Origin: JANPPS01 sp965246835
GTDB taxonomy: Bacteria; Pseudomonadota; Alphaproteobacteria; Acetobacterales; Acetobacteraceae
Assembly (NCBI GenBank): GCA_965246835.1
Contig: CBDFFQ010000002.1
Location: forward strand, 1-64,000
Reading direction: 5' to 3'
DNA length: 64,000 bases
The notes beneath the pieces were generated by a model. The model did no database searches, was not told the DNA's origin, and was given only the letters and a program-made list of their open reading frames with translations. Shown here piece after piece: positions 36,155 through 45,550 of the stretch. How positions within the stretch are numbered: the first letter of the stretch is position 1; each line of letters begins with the position of its first letter. Made by a program: the position numbers and the translations under genes.

Positions 36155-37300
36155 TCACACGACCAGCGCCGCCAGCAAGGCATCGAGCCGCAGCCGCCCC
36201 TCCAGCGTGGCCCGCAGCCGGGTCCCGCTCTCGAGATACCCGGCCTCGATCGCTTGCCGCAGCGTGTCGCCGTCCAGCGCCTCGTTCAGCGGGATGCCGG
36301 TGCGGGCTTTGAAGCGGGCGGGGTCGATGCCCTCATCCAAACGCAGGCCCATCAGAAGCATCTCGCGCGCACGGTCCGGCGCGGAGATGATTTCCTCCGC
36401 CGTGCTGCCATGACCGTCCCGTTCGACGCGGTCCGCCCACGGCTCCGGCGCGCGATGCCGGCGCGTGGCGACCAGCCCGGCGCCCACCGTGACGCGGCCA
36501 TGCGCGCCGGGGCCGATGCCGGCGTAGTCGTGGTAGCGCCAGTAGGCGAGGTTGTGCCGGCTTTCGCCGCCGGGCCGGGCAAAGTTGGAAACCTCGTAAG
36601 GCAGCAGGCCGTGGGCGGCGCAGGCCTCCACGGTCGCGTGATACAGCTCGGCCGCCAGCTCGGCCTCCGGCAGCACGATCTCGCCCCGGCGATGCGCCGC
36701 CTCGAACCCCGTGCCGGGCTCGATGGTGAGCTGGTAGAGTGACAGATGGTCGGCGCACAGGGCCAAGGCCCGGTCCAGCTCCGCCCGCCAGGCCGCAACG
36801 GACTGGCCGGGCCGGGCATAGATCAGGTCGAACGACACGCGCGGAAACAATTTCCGGGCCGTTTCCAGGGCGGCCGTCGCCTGTCCCGCGTCATGCTCCC
36901 GCCCCAGCATCCGCAGCGCCTCGCCATCCAGCGCCTGAATCCCGATCGACACCCGGTTCACCCCGGCCGCCCGGAATGCCTGAAGCCGCCCGGCCTCTAC
37001 GCTGGTGGGATTGGCTTCCAGCGTGATCTCGAGGCCGGGCGCCACGTCGAACAGGGCATGCACATCGTCGATCAGCGCCGCGACCGTGTCCGGTTTCATG
37101 AGCGAGGGGGTGCCGCCGCCGAAGAAGATGGACCGCACCGTGCGTCGCCCGAGCCGCGCGGCCTCCCACGCCAGCTCCGCCCGCAGCGCGGCGGCAAAGC
37201 GGACCTGCGGGATGCGTTCGCGCACATGGCTGTTGAAGTCGCAATAGGGGCACTTGGCGAGGCAGAACGGCCAGTGGATATAGAGGGCGAGGGGCTCCAT
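36155..37300 (-). CDS. hemW: radical SAM heme chaperone HemW
   Basis: HemW (formerly annotated as oxygen-independent coproporphyrinogen oxidase) is a heme-binding radical SAM protein that delivers heme. Cys13, Cys17 and Cys20 in PFCLAKCPYCDF form the C-x3-C-x2-C cluster motif, which lacks the extra cysteine seen in genuine HemN. FFGGGTPSL, ITLEANPTS, GVNRVSIGIQ and YEVSNFARPG are family landmarks. The 381-residue length fits HemW. It lies 17 bases after the S41 protease gene, so it is probably in the same transcript. Confidence 0.93.
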   Translation of the reverse strand: MEPLALYIHWPFCLAKCPYCDFNSHVRERIPQVRFAAALRAELAWEAARLGRRTVRSIFFGGGTPSLMKPDTVAALIDDVHALFDVAPGLEITLEANPTSVEAGRLQAFRAAGVNRVSIGIQALDGEALRMLGREHDAGQATAALETARKLFPRVSFDLIYARPGQSVAAWRAELDRALALCADHLSLYQLTIEPGTGFEAAHRRGEIVLPEAELAAELYHATVEACAAHGLLPYEVSNFARPGGESRHNLAYWRYHDYAGIGPGAHGRVTVGAGLVATRRHRAPEPWADRVERDGHGSTAEEIISAPDRAREMLLMGLRLDEGIDPARFKARTGIPLNEALDGDTLRQAIEAGYLESGTRLRATLEGRLRLDALLAALVV

Positions 37301-37317
37301 CGCCCCTATATGGGCCG

Positions 37318-38832
37318 TTATGGCGGTGCGATCAGCGCCGCCGCATAGGCGCGCGGGTTGCCCAGCAGGAACCGCGCCGCCGCCACATCGGCCTCCCGCC
37401 CATCCGCCGCCGGGCAGGGCGTGCGCAAATCCACAATTCCGGCTGGCGGCAGCGGGATGCGGGCCGCGTGGTGCTTCTCCACCGCCGGGGCCATGCGCGA
37501 CAGGCCGCGGCCCAGGCTCTGCAGCTGCTGCGACACGCTCTCGGCGCCCAGGCTCGTACAGACCTGCGGCATCAACCCCAAGCCCTGGATCGGCCAGCCC
37601 CCCGGCGCCAGCACGCGGCTCCAGGTCACGAACAGCTCGGCGCCGTCCGGCAGGGTCGCGATCGTCTGCACCAGCCCCTTGCCCAGCGTGGCGCTGCCGA
37701 CCACCACGGCACGGCCGTTATCCGCCAGCGCCGCCGCCATGATCTCCGCCGCACTGGCGGAGCGCCCGTCCACCAGCACCACGATCGGCCGCCCTTCCGT
37801 ATGGTCCCCCGTTGTCGCCCGGAAATCATGCGCGGCGCTCGGGTTGCGGCCCGACGTCTTGGCGATCAGCCCGGCGCCCAGCAGCAAATCCGTCGTCGCC
37901 ACCGCCTGCCGCAGCAGCCCGCCGCGATTGCCCCGGAGGTCCAGCACGATGCCGCGAACCCGGTCCCCGGCGGCGCCAGACAGGGTCCGGTCCAATTCCT
38001 GGGTCAGCCGCTGCGCCGTATCGGCATTGAACCCGGTAATCCGAAGCGTCAACAGCGTGCCGGATCGCGTGGCCGACACCGTTTCCGCCGGCACCACCGC
38101 CCGCTCGATTTCCAACGTCCTGGTGCGGCCATCCCGTCCGCGCAGCGTGACCGCGACATCCGTGCCCTCCAGCCCGGCAAGCCAGGACTGAACGGTTTCC
38201 AGCGTCTCACCCGCCACCGGCGCGTCGTCCACCGCCAGCAGCCGCTCCCCGGCCACGATCCCTGCCTCCGCCGCGGGGCCCGCCGAGGTCACGGATTGCA
38301 CGACATACCCTCCCGGCACCGGCAGCAGTCGCAAACCGATCCCAGCCTCTCCCGAGCGGCGTTCGCGATCGAGGTCGGCAGCACCGGGCGGGACGTAGCG
38401 GGAATAGGGGTCGAGGTGGCTCAGCGCTTCCGCGAACACGGCCGAGATCACCCCTTGGGTCCCGCTTCGGCGCACCGGGTCCGACACGTCAAAGGCCGCG
38501 GAGATGACGTCGGCGACCGCCGGGCCCCACTCCTCGGCGCTCGCGGCGGGCGGCAGGCCGCGCTGGAAGACCGACCGTCCGCCCTGATGCAGATGGATCG
38601 ACCCGTCCCGCACCTGCACCAGCAGCGCGCCATCCAGCGCCGTGAGGCTGCCGAGGCCCCAGAGCGCCACCTGGTCCACTCGAGCCTCTTCCAGCGCGCG
38701 TGAGGAGATGAAGGCGAAACCCGCGCTGAATACCGTGGCCGCGAGCCGGATCTCGAACACCGGCCGCGCCGTGGTTTGTGCATAGGCGGGCGCGGCCAGA
38801 AACAGAACCAGGAGGGTGACCAGCAGCCTCAC
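37318..38832 (-). CDS. S41-family C-terminal processing protease with PDZ domain
   Basis: A 504-residue exported serine protease. It has a signal peptide (residues 1-18, ending AYA-QT) and an N-terminal region with YSRYVPPGAADLDRE near residue 150. A PDZ domain (residues 165-250, GIGLRLLPVPGGYVVQSVTSAGPA) precedes the S41 core, with Ser360 in GRSASAAE and Lys385 in LGKGLVQ as the Ser/Lys dyad, 25 residues apart as in Prc. The family trims C-termini of periplasmic proteins or cell-wall enzymes. Its ATG overlaps the rnr stop by four bases, so it is coupled to RNase R. Confidence 0.9.
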   Translation of the reverse strand: MRLLVTLLVLFLAAPAYAQTTARPVFEIRLAATVFSAGFAFISSRALEEARVDQVALWGLGSLTALDGALLVQVRDGSIHLHQGGRSVFQRGLPPAASAEEWGPAVADVISAAFDVSDPVRRSGTQGVISAVFAEALSHLDPYSRYVPPGAADLDRERRSGEAGIGLRLLPVPGGYVVQSVTSAGPAAEAGIVAGERLLAVDDAPVAGETLETVQSWLAGLEGTDVAVTLRGRDGRTRTLEIERAVVPAETVSATRSGTLLTLRITGFNADTAQRLTQELDRTLSGAAGDRVRGIVLDLRGNRGGLLRQAVATTDLLLGAGLIAKTSGRNPSAAHDFRATTGDHTEGRPIVVLVDGRSASAAEIMAAALADNGRAVVVGSATLGKGLVQTIATLPDGAELFVTWSRVLAPGGWPIQGLGLMPQVCTSLGAESVSQQLQSLGRGLSRMAPAVEKHHAARIPLPPAGIVDLRTPCPAADGREADVAAARFLLGNPRAYAAALIAPP

Positions 38833-40997
38833 CGCCGCCGCCCGTTCTTGCCGGAACGCGGCGCAGGCGCGCCGGTGCGGGGCGACAGCGAACCGGTGCG
38901 GGGCGCCGGGGGACCATCGATCCGGAACAGCAGGCCCCCGGTGATGGGGCTCGCCTCCTGCAGCCGGACCTCCACATCCTGCGCGAGATGGTAGCGCACG
39001 TGGGTGCGGCGGCCCTGCAGCGATTGCGTGGCCTCGTCGAAGACCCAGAAATCATCCGGCAGCGACCGCATCGGCACGAGCCCGCTGGCGCCGGTTTCCG
39101 CCAGTGTCACGAACACGCCGAAGGGCTGCACGCCGGAGATGCGGGCCGGGAAGCTGGCGCCGACCTTGTCCGCCATGAACGCCGCGAGGTAGCGGTCCAC
39201 CGCGTCCCGCTCCGCAAGGGCTGCCCGGCGTTCGGTGGCGCTGATCTGGGTCGCGGTATCCGGAAATTGCGCTGGCTCCTCGGCCGACAGCCCGCCCAGC
39301 CCCATTTTCTGGTCGGTGATCAGCGCCCGGTGCACCAGGAGATCGGCATAGCGGCGGATCGGGCTGGTGAAATGGGCGTAGCGCGGCAGGGCCAGCCCGA
39401 AATGGCCGATATTGTCGGGGGAATACGCCGCCTGGCGTTGGCTGCGCAGGATCACCTCGTTCACCAACGGCGCCTGCTCGGTGCCAGCCACCCTTTGCAA
39501 GATGCGGTCGAGGTCGCGGGGATGGATCTCGGTGCCGGGCGGCAGGCTGATGTTCATGCCGTGCAGGAAGGTGCGGAGGTTTTCCAGCTTTTCCTCGGAG
39601 GGAGGGGCGTGCACGCGATACATGCAGGGCCGGTGCAGAGCCTCCAACTGCTCGGCCGCCGCCACGTTGGCCAGCACCATGAACTCCTCGATCAGCCGAT
39701 GGCTGTCGAGCCGCGGACGCGGCGCCACGGACGCGACCCGGCCCTCGACCAGCACCACCTTGCGCTCCGGCAGGTCGAGGTCGAGCGTGCCACGGGCTTG
39801 GCGAGCGCCGAGCAACGCGCGGAACGCCGGGTAGAGCGCGCCGAGGCCGATCTCTTCCCCTGCATCCTGGGCGGCCTGCACCTGCTCGTAGGTCAGGCGT
39901 GCGGCGCTGCGCATCAGGCCGCGGCCGAAGCGGTGCGCCGTCTTCCGGCCGGCCGCATCGACGCGCATCTCGACGAACAGGCAGCCGCGATCCTCGTTCG
40001 GGCGCAGGCTGCACCAACCGTTGGACAGCGCCTCCGGCAGCATCGGCACCACGCGGTCCGGGAAATACACGCTGTTGCCGCGCGTGCGCGCCGCCTGGTC
40101 CAGGGGCGAGCCGGGGCGGACGTAATGCGCCACGTCGGCGATGGCCACGATCAGGCGGAACCCGTCGCCATCGGGCTCGGCGAACACGGCGTCGTCGAAA
40201 TCGCGGGCGTCCTCGCCGTCTATGGTGACCAGGGGCACGCCGCGCAGGTCCTCCCGCTTGCCGAGCGGCACGCTACGGGCGCGGGCGGCGGCGTCCAGCG
40301 CGTCCTGCGCGAAATCCTGCGGGATGTCGTGCATGTGGATGCAGATCAGGCTGATGGAGCGCGCATCCCCCATGCGGCCGAGCCGTTCCGTGATGCGGGC
40401 GGGCTTGAGGCCGAGGCCCTGGTGGGGCAGGGGGGTCGCGGCCACGATCTCGTCATGCTCGGCGCCGCCGTCTTCGCCGGGGGGGATGCGCCACTCGGCC
40501 TTGGACTTACGGTCCGTGGGCACCAAGCGGCCCGGCGCCCGGAACACGCCCAGGATACGGCCGGGCTCGTCGCTGAGGCGTTTCAGCGTGCGGCCTTCGT
40601 ATTTGCCGGGGCCGAGCGGGCTGAGCCGGGCCAGCACGCGCTCGCCCGGGGCCAGCGCCGGGCTGCCGCGGCGCTCCGGCGTCATGAAGATGGTGGGGGG
40701 TGGGCCGTCCCCGGTCCAGTCCACGGGCCGGGCCACGGCGTCCCCGTCCGGATCGGTGCCGGTGATGCGCACGACCATCGCATCCGGTAGGCGGCCGGGG
40801 GGTTGGAAACGTTTATGGCCGGCTGGGGCGATCGCGCCCTCCTGGGTGAGGTCCTTCAACAAAGCGCGCAACTCGCCCCGCAGTTCGGGGCCCACGCCGA
40901 ATTCCCGGGCGATTTCGCGCTTACCGACCCGGCCGGGCGAGGCGCGGATAAAGGCGCGAACGGCGTCCCGGCTCGGCAGACCGGGGGGCCGGGCCAT
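38829..40997 (-). CDS. rnr: ribonuclease R
   Basis: RNase R is a processive 3'-5' exoribonuclease that degrades structured RNA. The 722-residue protein has an N-terminal winged-helix-like segment (GKREIAREFGVG), cold-shock domains, the RNB catalytic domain with the acidic motif DARDFDDAVFAE and RNSVYF/RGNSVYFPDRVVPMLPE, and a C-terminal S1 domain (ARISGVQPFGVFVTLAETGASGLV). The tail is basic. It begins two bases after the topA stop and is followed in overlap by the S41 protease. Confidence 0.96.
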   Translation of the reverse strand: MARPPGLPSRDAVRAFIRASPGRVGKREIAREFGVGPELRGELRALLKDLTQEGAIAPAGHKRFQPPGRLPDAMVVRITGTDPDGDAVARPVDWTGDGPPPTIFMTPERRGSPALAPGERVLARLSPLGPGKYEGRTLKRLSDEPGRILGVFRAPGRLVPTDRKSKAEWRIPPGEDGGAEHDEIVAATPLPHQGLGLKPARITERLGRMGDARSISLICIHMHDIPQDFAQDALDAAARARSVPLGKREDLRGVPLVTIDGEDARDFDDAVFAEPDGDGFRLIVAIADVAHYVRPGSPLDQAARTRGNSVYFPDRVVPMLPEALSNGWCSLRPNEDRGCLFVEMRVDAAGRKTAHRFGRGLMRSAARLTYEQVQAAQDAGEEIGLGALYPAFRALLGARQARGTLDLDLPERKVVLVEGRVASVAPRPRLDSHRLIEEFMVLANVAAAEQLEALHRPCMYRVHAPPSEEKLENLRTFLHGMNISLPPGTEIHPRDLDRILQRVAGTEQAPLVNEVILRSQRQAAYSPDNIGHFGLALPRYAHFTSPIRRYADLLVHRALITDQKMGLGGLSAEEPAQFPDTATQISATERRAALAERDAVDRYLAAFMADKVGASFPARISGVQPFGVFVTLAETGASGLVPMRSLPDDFWVFDEATQSLQGRRTHVRYHLAQDVEVRLQEASPITGGLLFRIDGPPAPRTGSLSPRTGAPAPRSGKNGRRR

Positions 40998-40999
40998 GG

Positions 41000-43687
41000 T
41001 CAGACCGCCTTGCGCGCCGGTGCGGCCTTTTTCTTGGGCGCGGCTTTCTTTTTAGCAGCCGGTTTCTTTGCGGAGACTGGCTTGGCTGCACCCAGCTTGG
41101 CTGCACCCGGCTTGGCTGCAGAAGGCTTGGCTGCCTTCGGCGCTGCTTTCTTGACCTTTTGACCGGGCTTGGGCTTCAGCACCTTGCCCTTCTCCGCCAG
41201 CAACGCCACCGCCTCGTCCAGCGAGAAATCCTCCATCGGCGTGCCGCGCGGCAGGGTCGCGACCATCATGCCGTGCTGGGCATACGGCCCGAACCGGCCC
41301 TTGCGGACCATCACGGGCTCCTTGTCCTTCGGATGCGGACCCAGGCTGCGCACGCTGTCCAGCTTCTTCGCGATCACGTCCATCGCGCGGTTCATGCCGA
41401 CCTGCAGCACGTCGTCATCCTTGTCGAGCGAGGCGTAGATCGCGCCCATGCGGATGAACGGCCCGAACCGCCCGATCCCGGCCTCGATCGGCTCCTGGCG
41501 TTCCGGATGCAGGCCCACCAGCCGCGGCAATGACAGCAGGCCCAGCGCCTGTTCCAGCGTGAGCTGGTCGCCATCCATGCCCTTCGGCAGCGACGTCCGC
41601 CGCGGTTTCTTCTTTTTATCCTCCGGATCGGCCTCGCCCTGCTGGGTATACAGGCCGTAGGGCCCGCGCCGCACCGTGATCGCCTCGCCGGTGTCGGGAT
41701 GGTGGCCGAGGTCGCGCTTGCCCTCCTTCAGCGTCTCCCCGGCATCGTCCCCGGCGTCGATCGCGAGGCGGCGCGTGTATTGGCAGGTGGGATAGTTCGA
41801 GCACCCGATAAAACTGCCATGCCGCCCGAGCTTGAGGCCGAGCCGCCCGGCATGGCACGCCGGGCAGAGCCGGGGGTCGGTGCCGTCGCCGCGCGCCGGG
41901 AAGAAATGCTCGCCCAGGTCCTGATCCAGCGCGTCGATCACGTCGCTGATCTTGAGCTCGCGGGTCTGCTCGATCGCCTTGGAGAACTCGTCCCAGAACG
42001 CGTGCAGCACCTTCCGCCAATTGGCCCGGCCGCCCGAGATATCGTCGAGCTGTTCTTCTAACGACGCCGTGAAGCCCGTGTCGACATAGCGCTCGAAGAA
42101 GCTGGTCAGGAACGCCGTCACCAGCCGGCCGCGATCCTCCGGGATGAACCGCTTGCCGTCCATCCGCACATATTGCCGATCCCGCAGCACGGTCAGGATG
42201 CTGGCGTAGGTGCTGGGGCGGCCGATGCCCAGCTCCTCCATCTTCTTGACCAGGCTCGCCTCGGAAAAACGCGGCGGCGGCTGGGTGAAGTGCTGCCCGG
42301 CGTCCACGCGGTCCCGCCGCAGGGGATCCCGCTCCTGCATCGGCGGCAACATCCGGCTTTCGTCCGCCGCACCCGGCGCCCCGGCCTCCGGCGCATCGTC
42401 AACGTCTTCGCGATACAGTTTCAAATAGCCGTCGAAGGCGACGATCGAGCCATTGGCGCGCAGCACCGTCCGCTCGCCCTTGATGTCGACCGCCACCTGA
42501 TCCAGCTCGGCCGATTGCATCTGCGACGCGACGGCCCGCTTCCACACGAGGTCATAGAGCCGCGCCTGCTCCGGCGCCAGGAACCGCGCCATCTGCTCCG
42601 GCGTGCGGCCCACATCGGTCGGGCGCACGGCCTCATGCGCTTCCTGCGCGTTCTTCGCCTTGCTGGTGTATTCGCGCGGCGCCGAGGGCACGTAATCGGT
42701 GCCATACACCGTGCCGACATGATCGCGGATCGACATCATGGCCTCCCGCGCCATCTGCACGCCGTCGGTCCGCATGTAGGTGATGAGACCGGTGGTCTCC
42801 CCATCCAGTTCGATGCCCTCATACAGCTGCTGCGCCGCGCGCATCGTCTGCTGCGCGCCCATGCCGAGCTTGCGGCTGGCCTCCTGCTGCAGGGTGCTGG
42901 TGGTGAACGGCGCCGGGGGATGGCGCTTGACCCGGCGCCGCTCGACGGTCGCCACGCTGAACGCGCCGGCCTCCAGCGCCGCCTTCGCCGCATGGGCCTT
43001 TTCGGTGTCGTTCAGGTCGAACTGGTCGAGCCGGCGGCCATCCAGATGCGTGAGCCGGGCCAGGAACGGCGCGCCGGCGGGGGTCAGCAGATGCGCCTCG
43101 ATCGTCCAGTATTCCCGCGGCCGGAACGCCTCGATCTCCGCTTCCCGCTCGCACACCAGCCGCAGCGCGACCGACTGCACCCGCCCGGCGCTGCGACTGC
43201 CGGGCAGCTTGCGCCACAACACCGGGGAGAGCGTGAAGCCCACGAGGTAGTCGAGCGCCCGCCTCGCCAAATAGGCCTCGATCAGCGGCTGATCCAGCTC
43301 CCGTGGATGGGCGATCGCGTATTGGACGGCGCTTTTGGTGATCTCGTTGAACGTGATCCGCTGCACATCGATGCCGCGCAGCACCTTCTTATCTTCCAGC
43401 ATGGCGCGCACGTGCCAGCTGATGGCCTCGCCCTCGCGATCCGGGTCGGTCGCGAGATACAGCGTCCCGGCGCCCTTCAGCGCCTTCGCGATCGCCGTGA
43501 CCTGCCGCTGGCCGCGCTCATCGGCGGCCCAGTCCATCGCAAAATCCTCCTCCGGCCGCACGCTGCCGTCCTTGGGCGGGAGGTCGCGGACATGCCCGAA
43601 GCTCGCCAGGACAGTGTAGTTGTCCCCGAGATACTTGTTGATGGTCTTGGCCTTCGCAGGCGATTCGACGACGACGACGTCAGTCAT
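41000..43687 (-). CDS. topA: DNA topoisomerase I
   Basis: Type IA topoisomerase that relaxes negative supercoils. It has a Toprim domain (VVVESPAKAKTINKYLG, with ATDPDREGEAISWH), the active-site Tyr304 in LITYMRTDG, and one C-terminal zinc finger CPACHAGRLG with CSNYPTC. Three further TopA C-terminal repeats (GRFGPF, KGRFGPYA) follow, then a Lys/Ala-rich tail of about 55 residues. The tail contains a 15-base tandem repeat. At 895 residues it is slightly longer than E. coli TopA. It lies 21 bases after dprA. Confidence 0.97.
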   Translation of the reverse strand: MTDVVVVESPAKAKTINKYLGDNYTVLASFGHVRDLPPKDGSVRPEEDFAMDWAADERGQRQVTAIAKALKGAGTLYLATDPDREGEAISWHVRAMLEDKKVLRGIDVQRITFNEITKSAVQYAIAHPRELDQPLIEAYLARRALDYLVGFTLSPVLWRKLPGSRSAGRVQSVALRLVCEREAEIEAFRPREYWTIEAHLLTPAGAPFLARLTHLDGRRLDQFDLNDTEKAHAAKAALEAGAFSVATVERRRVKRHPPAPFTTSTLQQEASRKLGMGAQQTMRAAQQLYEGIELDGETTGLITYMRTDGVQMAREAMMSIRDHVGTVYGTDYVPSAPREYTSKAKNAQEAHEAVRPTDVGRTPEQMARFLAPEQARLYDLVWKRAVASQMQSAELDQVAVDIKGERTVLRANGSIVAFDGYLKLYREDVDDAPEAGAPGAADESRMLPPMQERDPLRRDRVDAGQHFTQPPPRFSEASLVKKMEELGIGRPSTYASILTVLRDRQYVRMDGKRFIPEDRGRLVTAFLTSFFERYVDTGFTASLEEQLDDISGGRANWRKVLHAFWDEFSKAIEQTRELKISDVIDALDQDLGEHFFPARGDGTDPRLCPACHAGRLGLKLGRHGSFIGCSNYPTCQYTRRLAIDAGDDAGETLKEGKRDLGHHPDTGEAITVRRGPYGLYTQQGEADPEDKKKKPRRTSLPKGMDGDQLTLEQALGLLSLPRLVGLHPERQEPIEAGIGRFGPFIRMGAIYASLDKDDDVLQVGMNRAMDVIAKKLDSVRSLGPHPKDKEPVMVRKGRFGPYAQHGMMVATLPRGTPMEDFSLDEAVALLAEKGKVLKPKPGQKVKKAAPKAAKPSAAKPGAAKLGAAKPVSAKKPAAKKKAAPKKKAAPARKAV
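41080..41139 (-). repeat. 15-base tandem repeat in the topA 3' end
   Basis: Four units of 15 bases (GCTTGGCTGCACCCR and variants on the plus strand; the fourth is diverged) occur head to tail at 41080, 41095, 41110 and 41125. On the coding strand they encode AAKPS/AAKPG/AAKLG/AAKPV pentapeptides in the basic TopA tail. The in-frame unit length allows copy-number changes without a frameshift. Confidence 0.85.
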
Positions 43688-43708
43688 GGGGTCCTTTATA
43701 CGAGCCGT

Positions 43709-44824
43709 TCACTCGGCCTCGGTATCCCGCGACACCAGGCAAACCTGGTGGCCCGGCAGCATCTCGACACGGTTCGCCAGCTCGAGGTCGCTGAGGGCGG
43801 CGGCCACCGCGGCGGCGGAGAACTGGCAGCGCCGGACCAGATCGTCAACCGGCGTCGGTGCGAAACCCATCAATCCCATGAGCCGGTCCCGCACCAGGTC
43901 AGGGTCCGGCTCCGTACCGAACGGCGCCATGGCCTCCGCGGCGATGACGGGCAGCAGCGTCGCTTCCGGATACTCGGACAGGTGGGCCAGCACGTCGGCG
44001 GCGCTCTCGGTCAGCGTGGCGCCCATGCGGATGAGGTCGTTGGAGCCGCGGCAACGTGGGTCCAGCGGCGAGCCCGGCACCGCAAACACCTCCCGCCCCA
44101 TATCCTGCGCCATCCGCGCCGTGATCAGGCTGCCGGATTGCGGCGCCGCCTCGATCACCACGACACCCAAGGACAGCCCGGCGATGATGCGGTTGCGGCG
44201 CGGAAAGTGCCGGGCTTGCGGTGCGGTGCCGAACGGCGCCTCCGCCACCACGGCGCCGCCCTCGGCCACGCGCTTCTGCAAAGCGGCGTTCTCGGGCGGA
44301 TAGGCGACGTCGATCCCGCCCGCGATTGCCGCGACCGTCTGCCCGGCCCGCAACGCCCCCTCATGCGCCGCCGCATCCACGCCCCGCGCCATGCCGGACA
44401 CGACCACCAGCCCGTTGGTGGCGAGGTCGGACGCCAGCAGCTCCGCCATGCGCTGGCCGGAGGCCGAGGCGTTGCGCGCACCGACCAGCGCAACGGCCCG
44501 GCGGCGCAGCGCCGTCACGTCCCCCATCACGGTCAGCACCGGGGGCGCCACGTCGAGCAACGCCAGCAAGGGCGGGTAGTCCGGCCCATCCAGCAGTAAC
44601 AGCCGGGCGCCGGCTTTCTGGACGCGCTCCATCTCGCGCTCGGCGTCGGCTATGGTGGGGATGCGCGCCGGGTCGGAGCGGCCGGCGGCGCGGGCGAGGG
44701 CCGGCAGCTCCTGGATGGCCGCGGCGGCGCTGCCGAACTTGCGTAGGAGGCGGCGATAGGTGACGGGGCCCACGCCGTTGGTCCGCGCGAGGCGGAGGCG
44801 GTCGCGAGTCTCGGCATCCGTCAT
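43709..44824 (-). CDS. dprA: DNA-processing protein DprA (Smf)
   Basis: DprA binds incoming single-stranded DNA and loads RecA during natural transformation. The 371-residue protein has an N-terminal SAM-like helical part, the Rossmann-fold core (ALVGARNASASGQRMAELL, VVSGMARGVDAAAHEGAL, TVAAIAGGIDVAYPPENA, PRRNRIIAGLS) and a C-terminal winged-helix DprA domain. Its start overlaps the plsY stop by four bases, and topA follows. comEC lies about 4.4 kb away, so two competence genes are near each other. Confidence 0.94.
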   Translation of the reverse strand: MTDAETRDRLRLARTNGVGPVTYRRLLRKFGSAAAAIQELPALARAAGRSDPARIPTIADAEREMERVQKAGARLLLLDGPDYPPLLALLDVAPPVLTVMGDVTALRRRAVALVGARNASASGQRMAELLASDLATNGLVVVSGMARGVDAAAHEGALRAGQTVAAIAGGIDVAYPPENAALQKRVAEGGAVVAEAPFGTAPQARHFPRRNRIIAGLSLGVVVIEAAPQSGSLITARMAQDMGREVFAVPGSPLDPRCRGSNDLIRMGATLTESAADVLAHLSEYPEATLLPVIAAEAMAPFGTEPDPDLVRDRLMGLMGFAPTPVDDLVRRCQFSAAAVAAALSDLELANRVEMLPGHQVCLVSRDTEAE

Positions 44825-45402
44825 TTGGCGCCAATCCGCGGCTCGGTGCCGGCGCGCAGACGGGCAATGTTGTCCTTATGGCGGACGATCACGACCAGGC
44901 TGACCAGCGCCACGATCGCCGCCGGCATCCAGCCGAGCCAGAGCGCCATCAAAACGGGCGCCGCCACGAACGTCCCCAATCCCGCCGCGGACGAGATGCG
45001 CACCAGCCGCGCGATGCCGAGCCACACGAGGCAGCACCCGACACCGACCGGCCACGCCACACCGAACACCATCCCGAGCCCGGTCGCGACCCCCTTGCCG
45101 CCGCGCCCGCCCATCCAGATCGACGTGCAATGCCCCACCACGGCCGCGAGCCCGGCCAGCCACGCGATCTCTGGCCACAGCGTGTAGCGCACCGCCAGCA
45201 CCGCGACCGCACCCTTGCCGCCATCCATCAGCAGCGTGAGCGCCGCGATGTCCCGCCGCCCGGTCCGCAGCACGTTGGTGGCGCCGATGCTGTGCGACCC
45301 GATCGCCCGGATATCCCCCAACCCGGCCGCCCGGCTCAGCACCCAGCCGAACGGAATCGAGCCGAGCAGATAGCCAAATGCCAGGGCGAAAAAGACGGTC
45401 AT
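44821..45402 (-). CDS. plsY: acyl-phosphate:glycerol-3-phosphate acyltransferase PlsY
   Basis: PlsY makes lysophosphatidic acid from acyl-phosphate in the inner membrane. The 193-residue protein has five or so hydrophobic helices and the three conserved cytoplasmic/active-site motifs: YLLGSIPFGWVLSR, GSHSIGATNVLRTGRR and GRGGKGVATGLG. The C-terminal region contains the basic IVRHKDNIARLRAGTEPRIG. A 148-base gap carrying an inverted repeat separates it from pyrC' upstream. dprA overlaps its end. Confidence 0.95.
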   Translation of the reverse strand: MTVFFALAFGYLLGSIPFGWVLSRAAGLGDIRAIGSHSIGATNVLRTGRRDIAALTLLMDGGKGAVAVLAVRYTLWPEIAWLAGLAAVVGHCTSIWMGGRGGKGVATGLGMVFGVAWPVGVGCCLVWLGIARLVRISSAAGLGTFVAAPVLMALWLGWMPAAIVALVSLVVIVRHKDNIARLRAGTEPRIGAK

Positions 45403-45413
45403 GCGACGAGAAG

Positions 45414-45523
45414 CCCTCTTCCGCTGGCGGGAGAGGGCTGGGAGAGGGTGGGGTTCCAGGAAAGAAGGCTGGTGCGTGTGACGCCACCCTCACCCCAGCC
45501 CTCTCCCGCCAGCGGGAGAGGGG
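45414..45523. repeat. REP-like inverted repeat (two facing copies)
   Basis: Two copies of about 38 bases face each other at 45414-45452 and 45484-45523. Each contains an internal palindrome built on CCCTCTCCCGC/GCGGGAGAGGG (one copy has TTCC for TCCC). The arms together fill most of the gap between pyrC' and plsY. A shorter relative of the core is at 10838-10858. The arrangement resembles a repetitive extragenic palindrome doublet. It lies between same-strand genes and could form a large transcript hairpin. Confidence 0.75.
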
Positions 45524-45550
45524 GAAGGCCGCTGCCTGTCCCCGCCACCA

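Noticed and set aside
42173..44599. Open plus-strand frame of 808 codons
   Set aside because: Antisense to topA and dprA, both with full motifs. The product is His/Arg/Gly/Ala-rich without domain features, typical of a GC-rich shadow frame.
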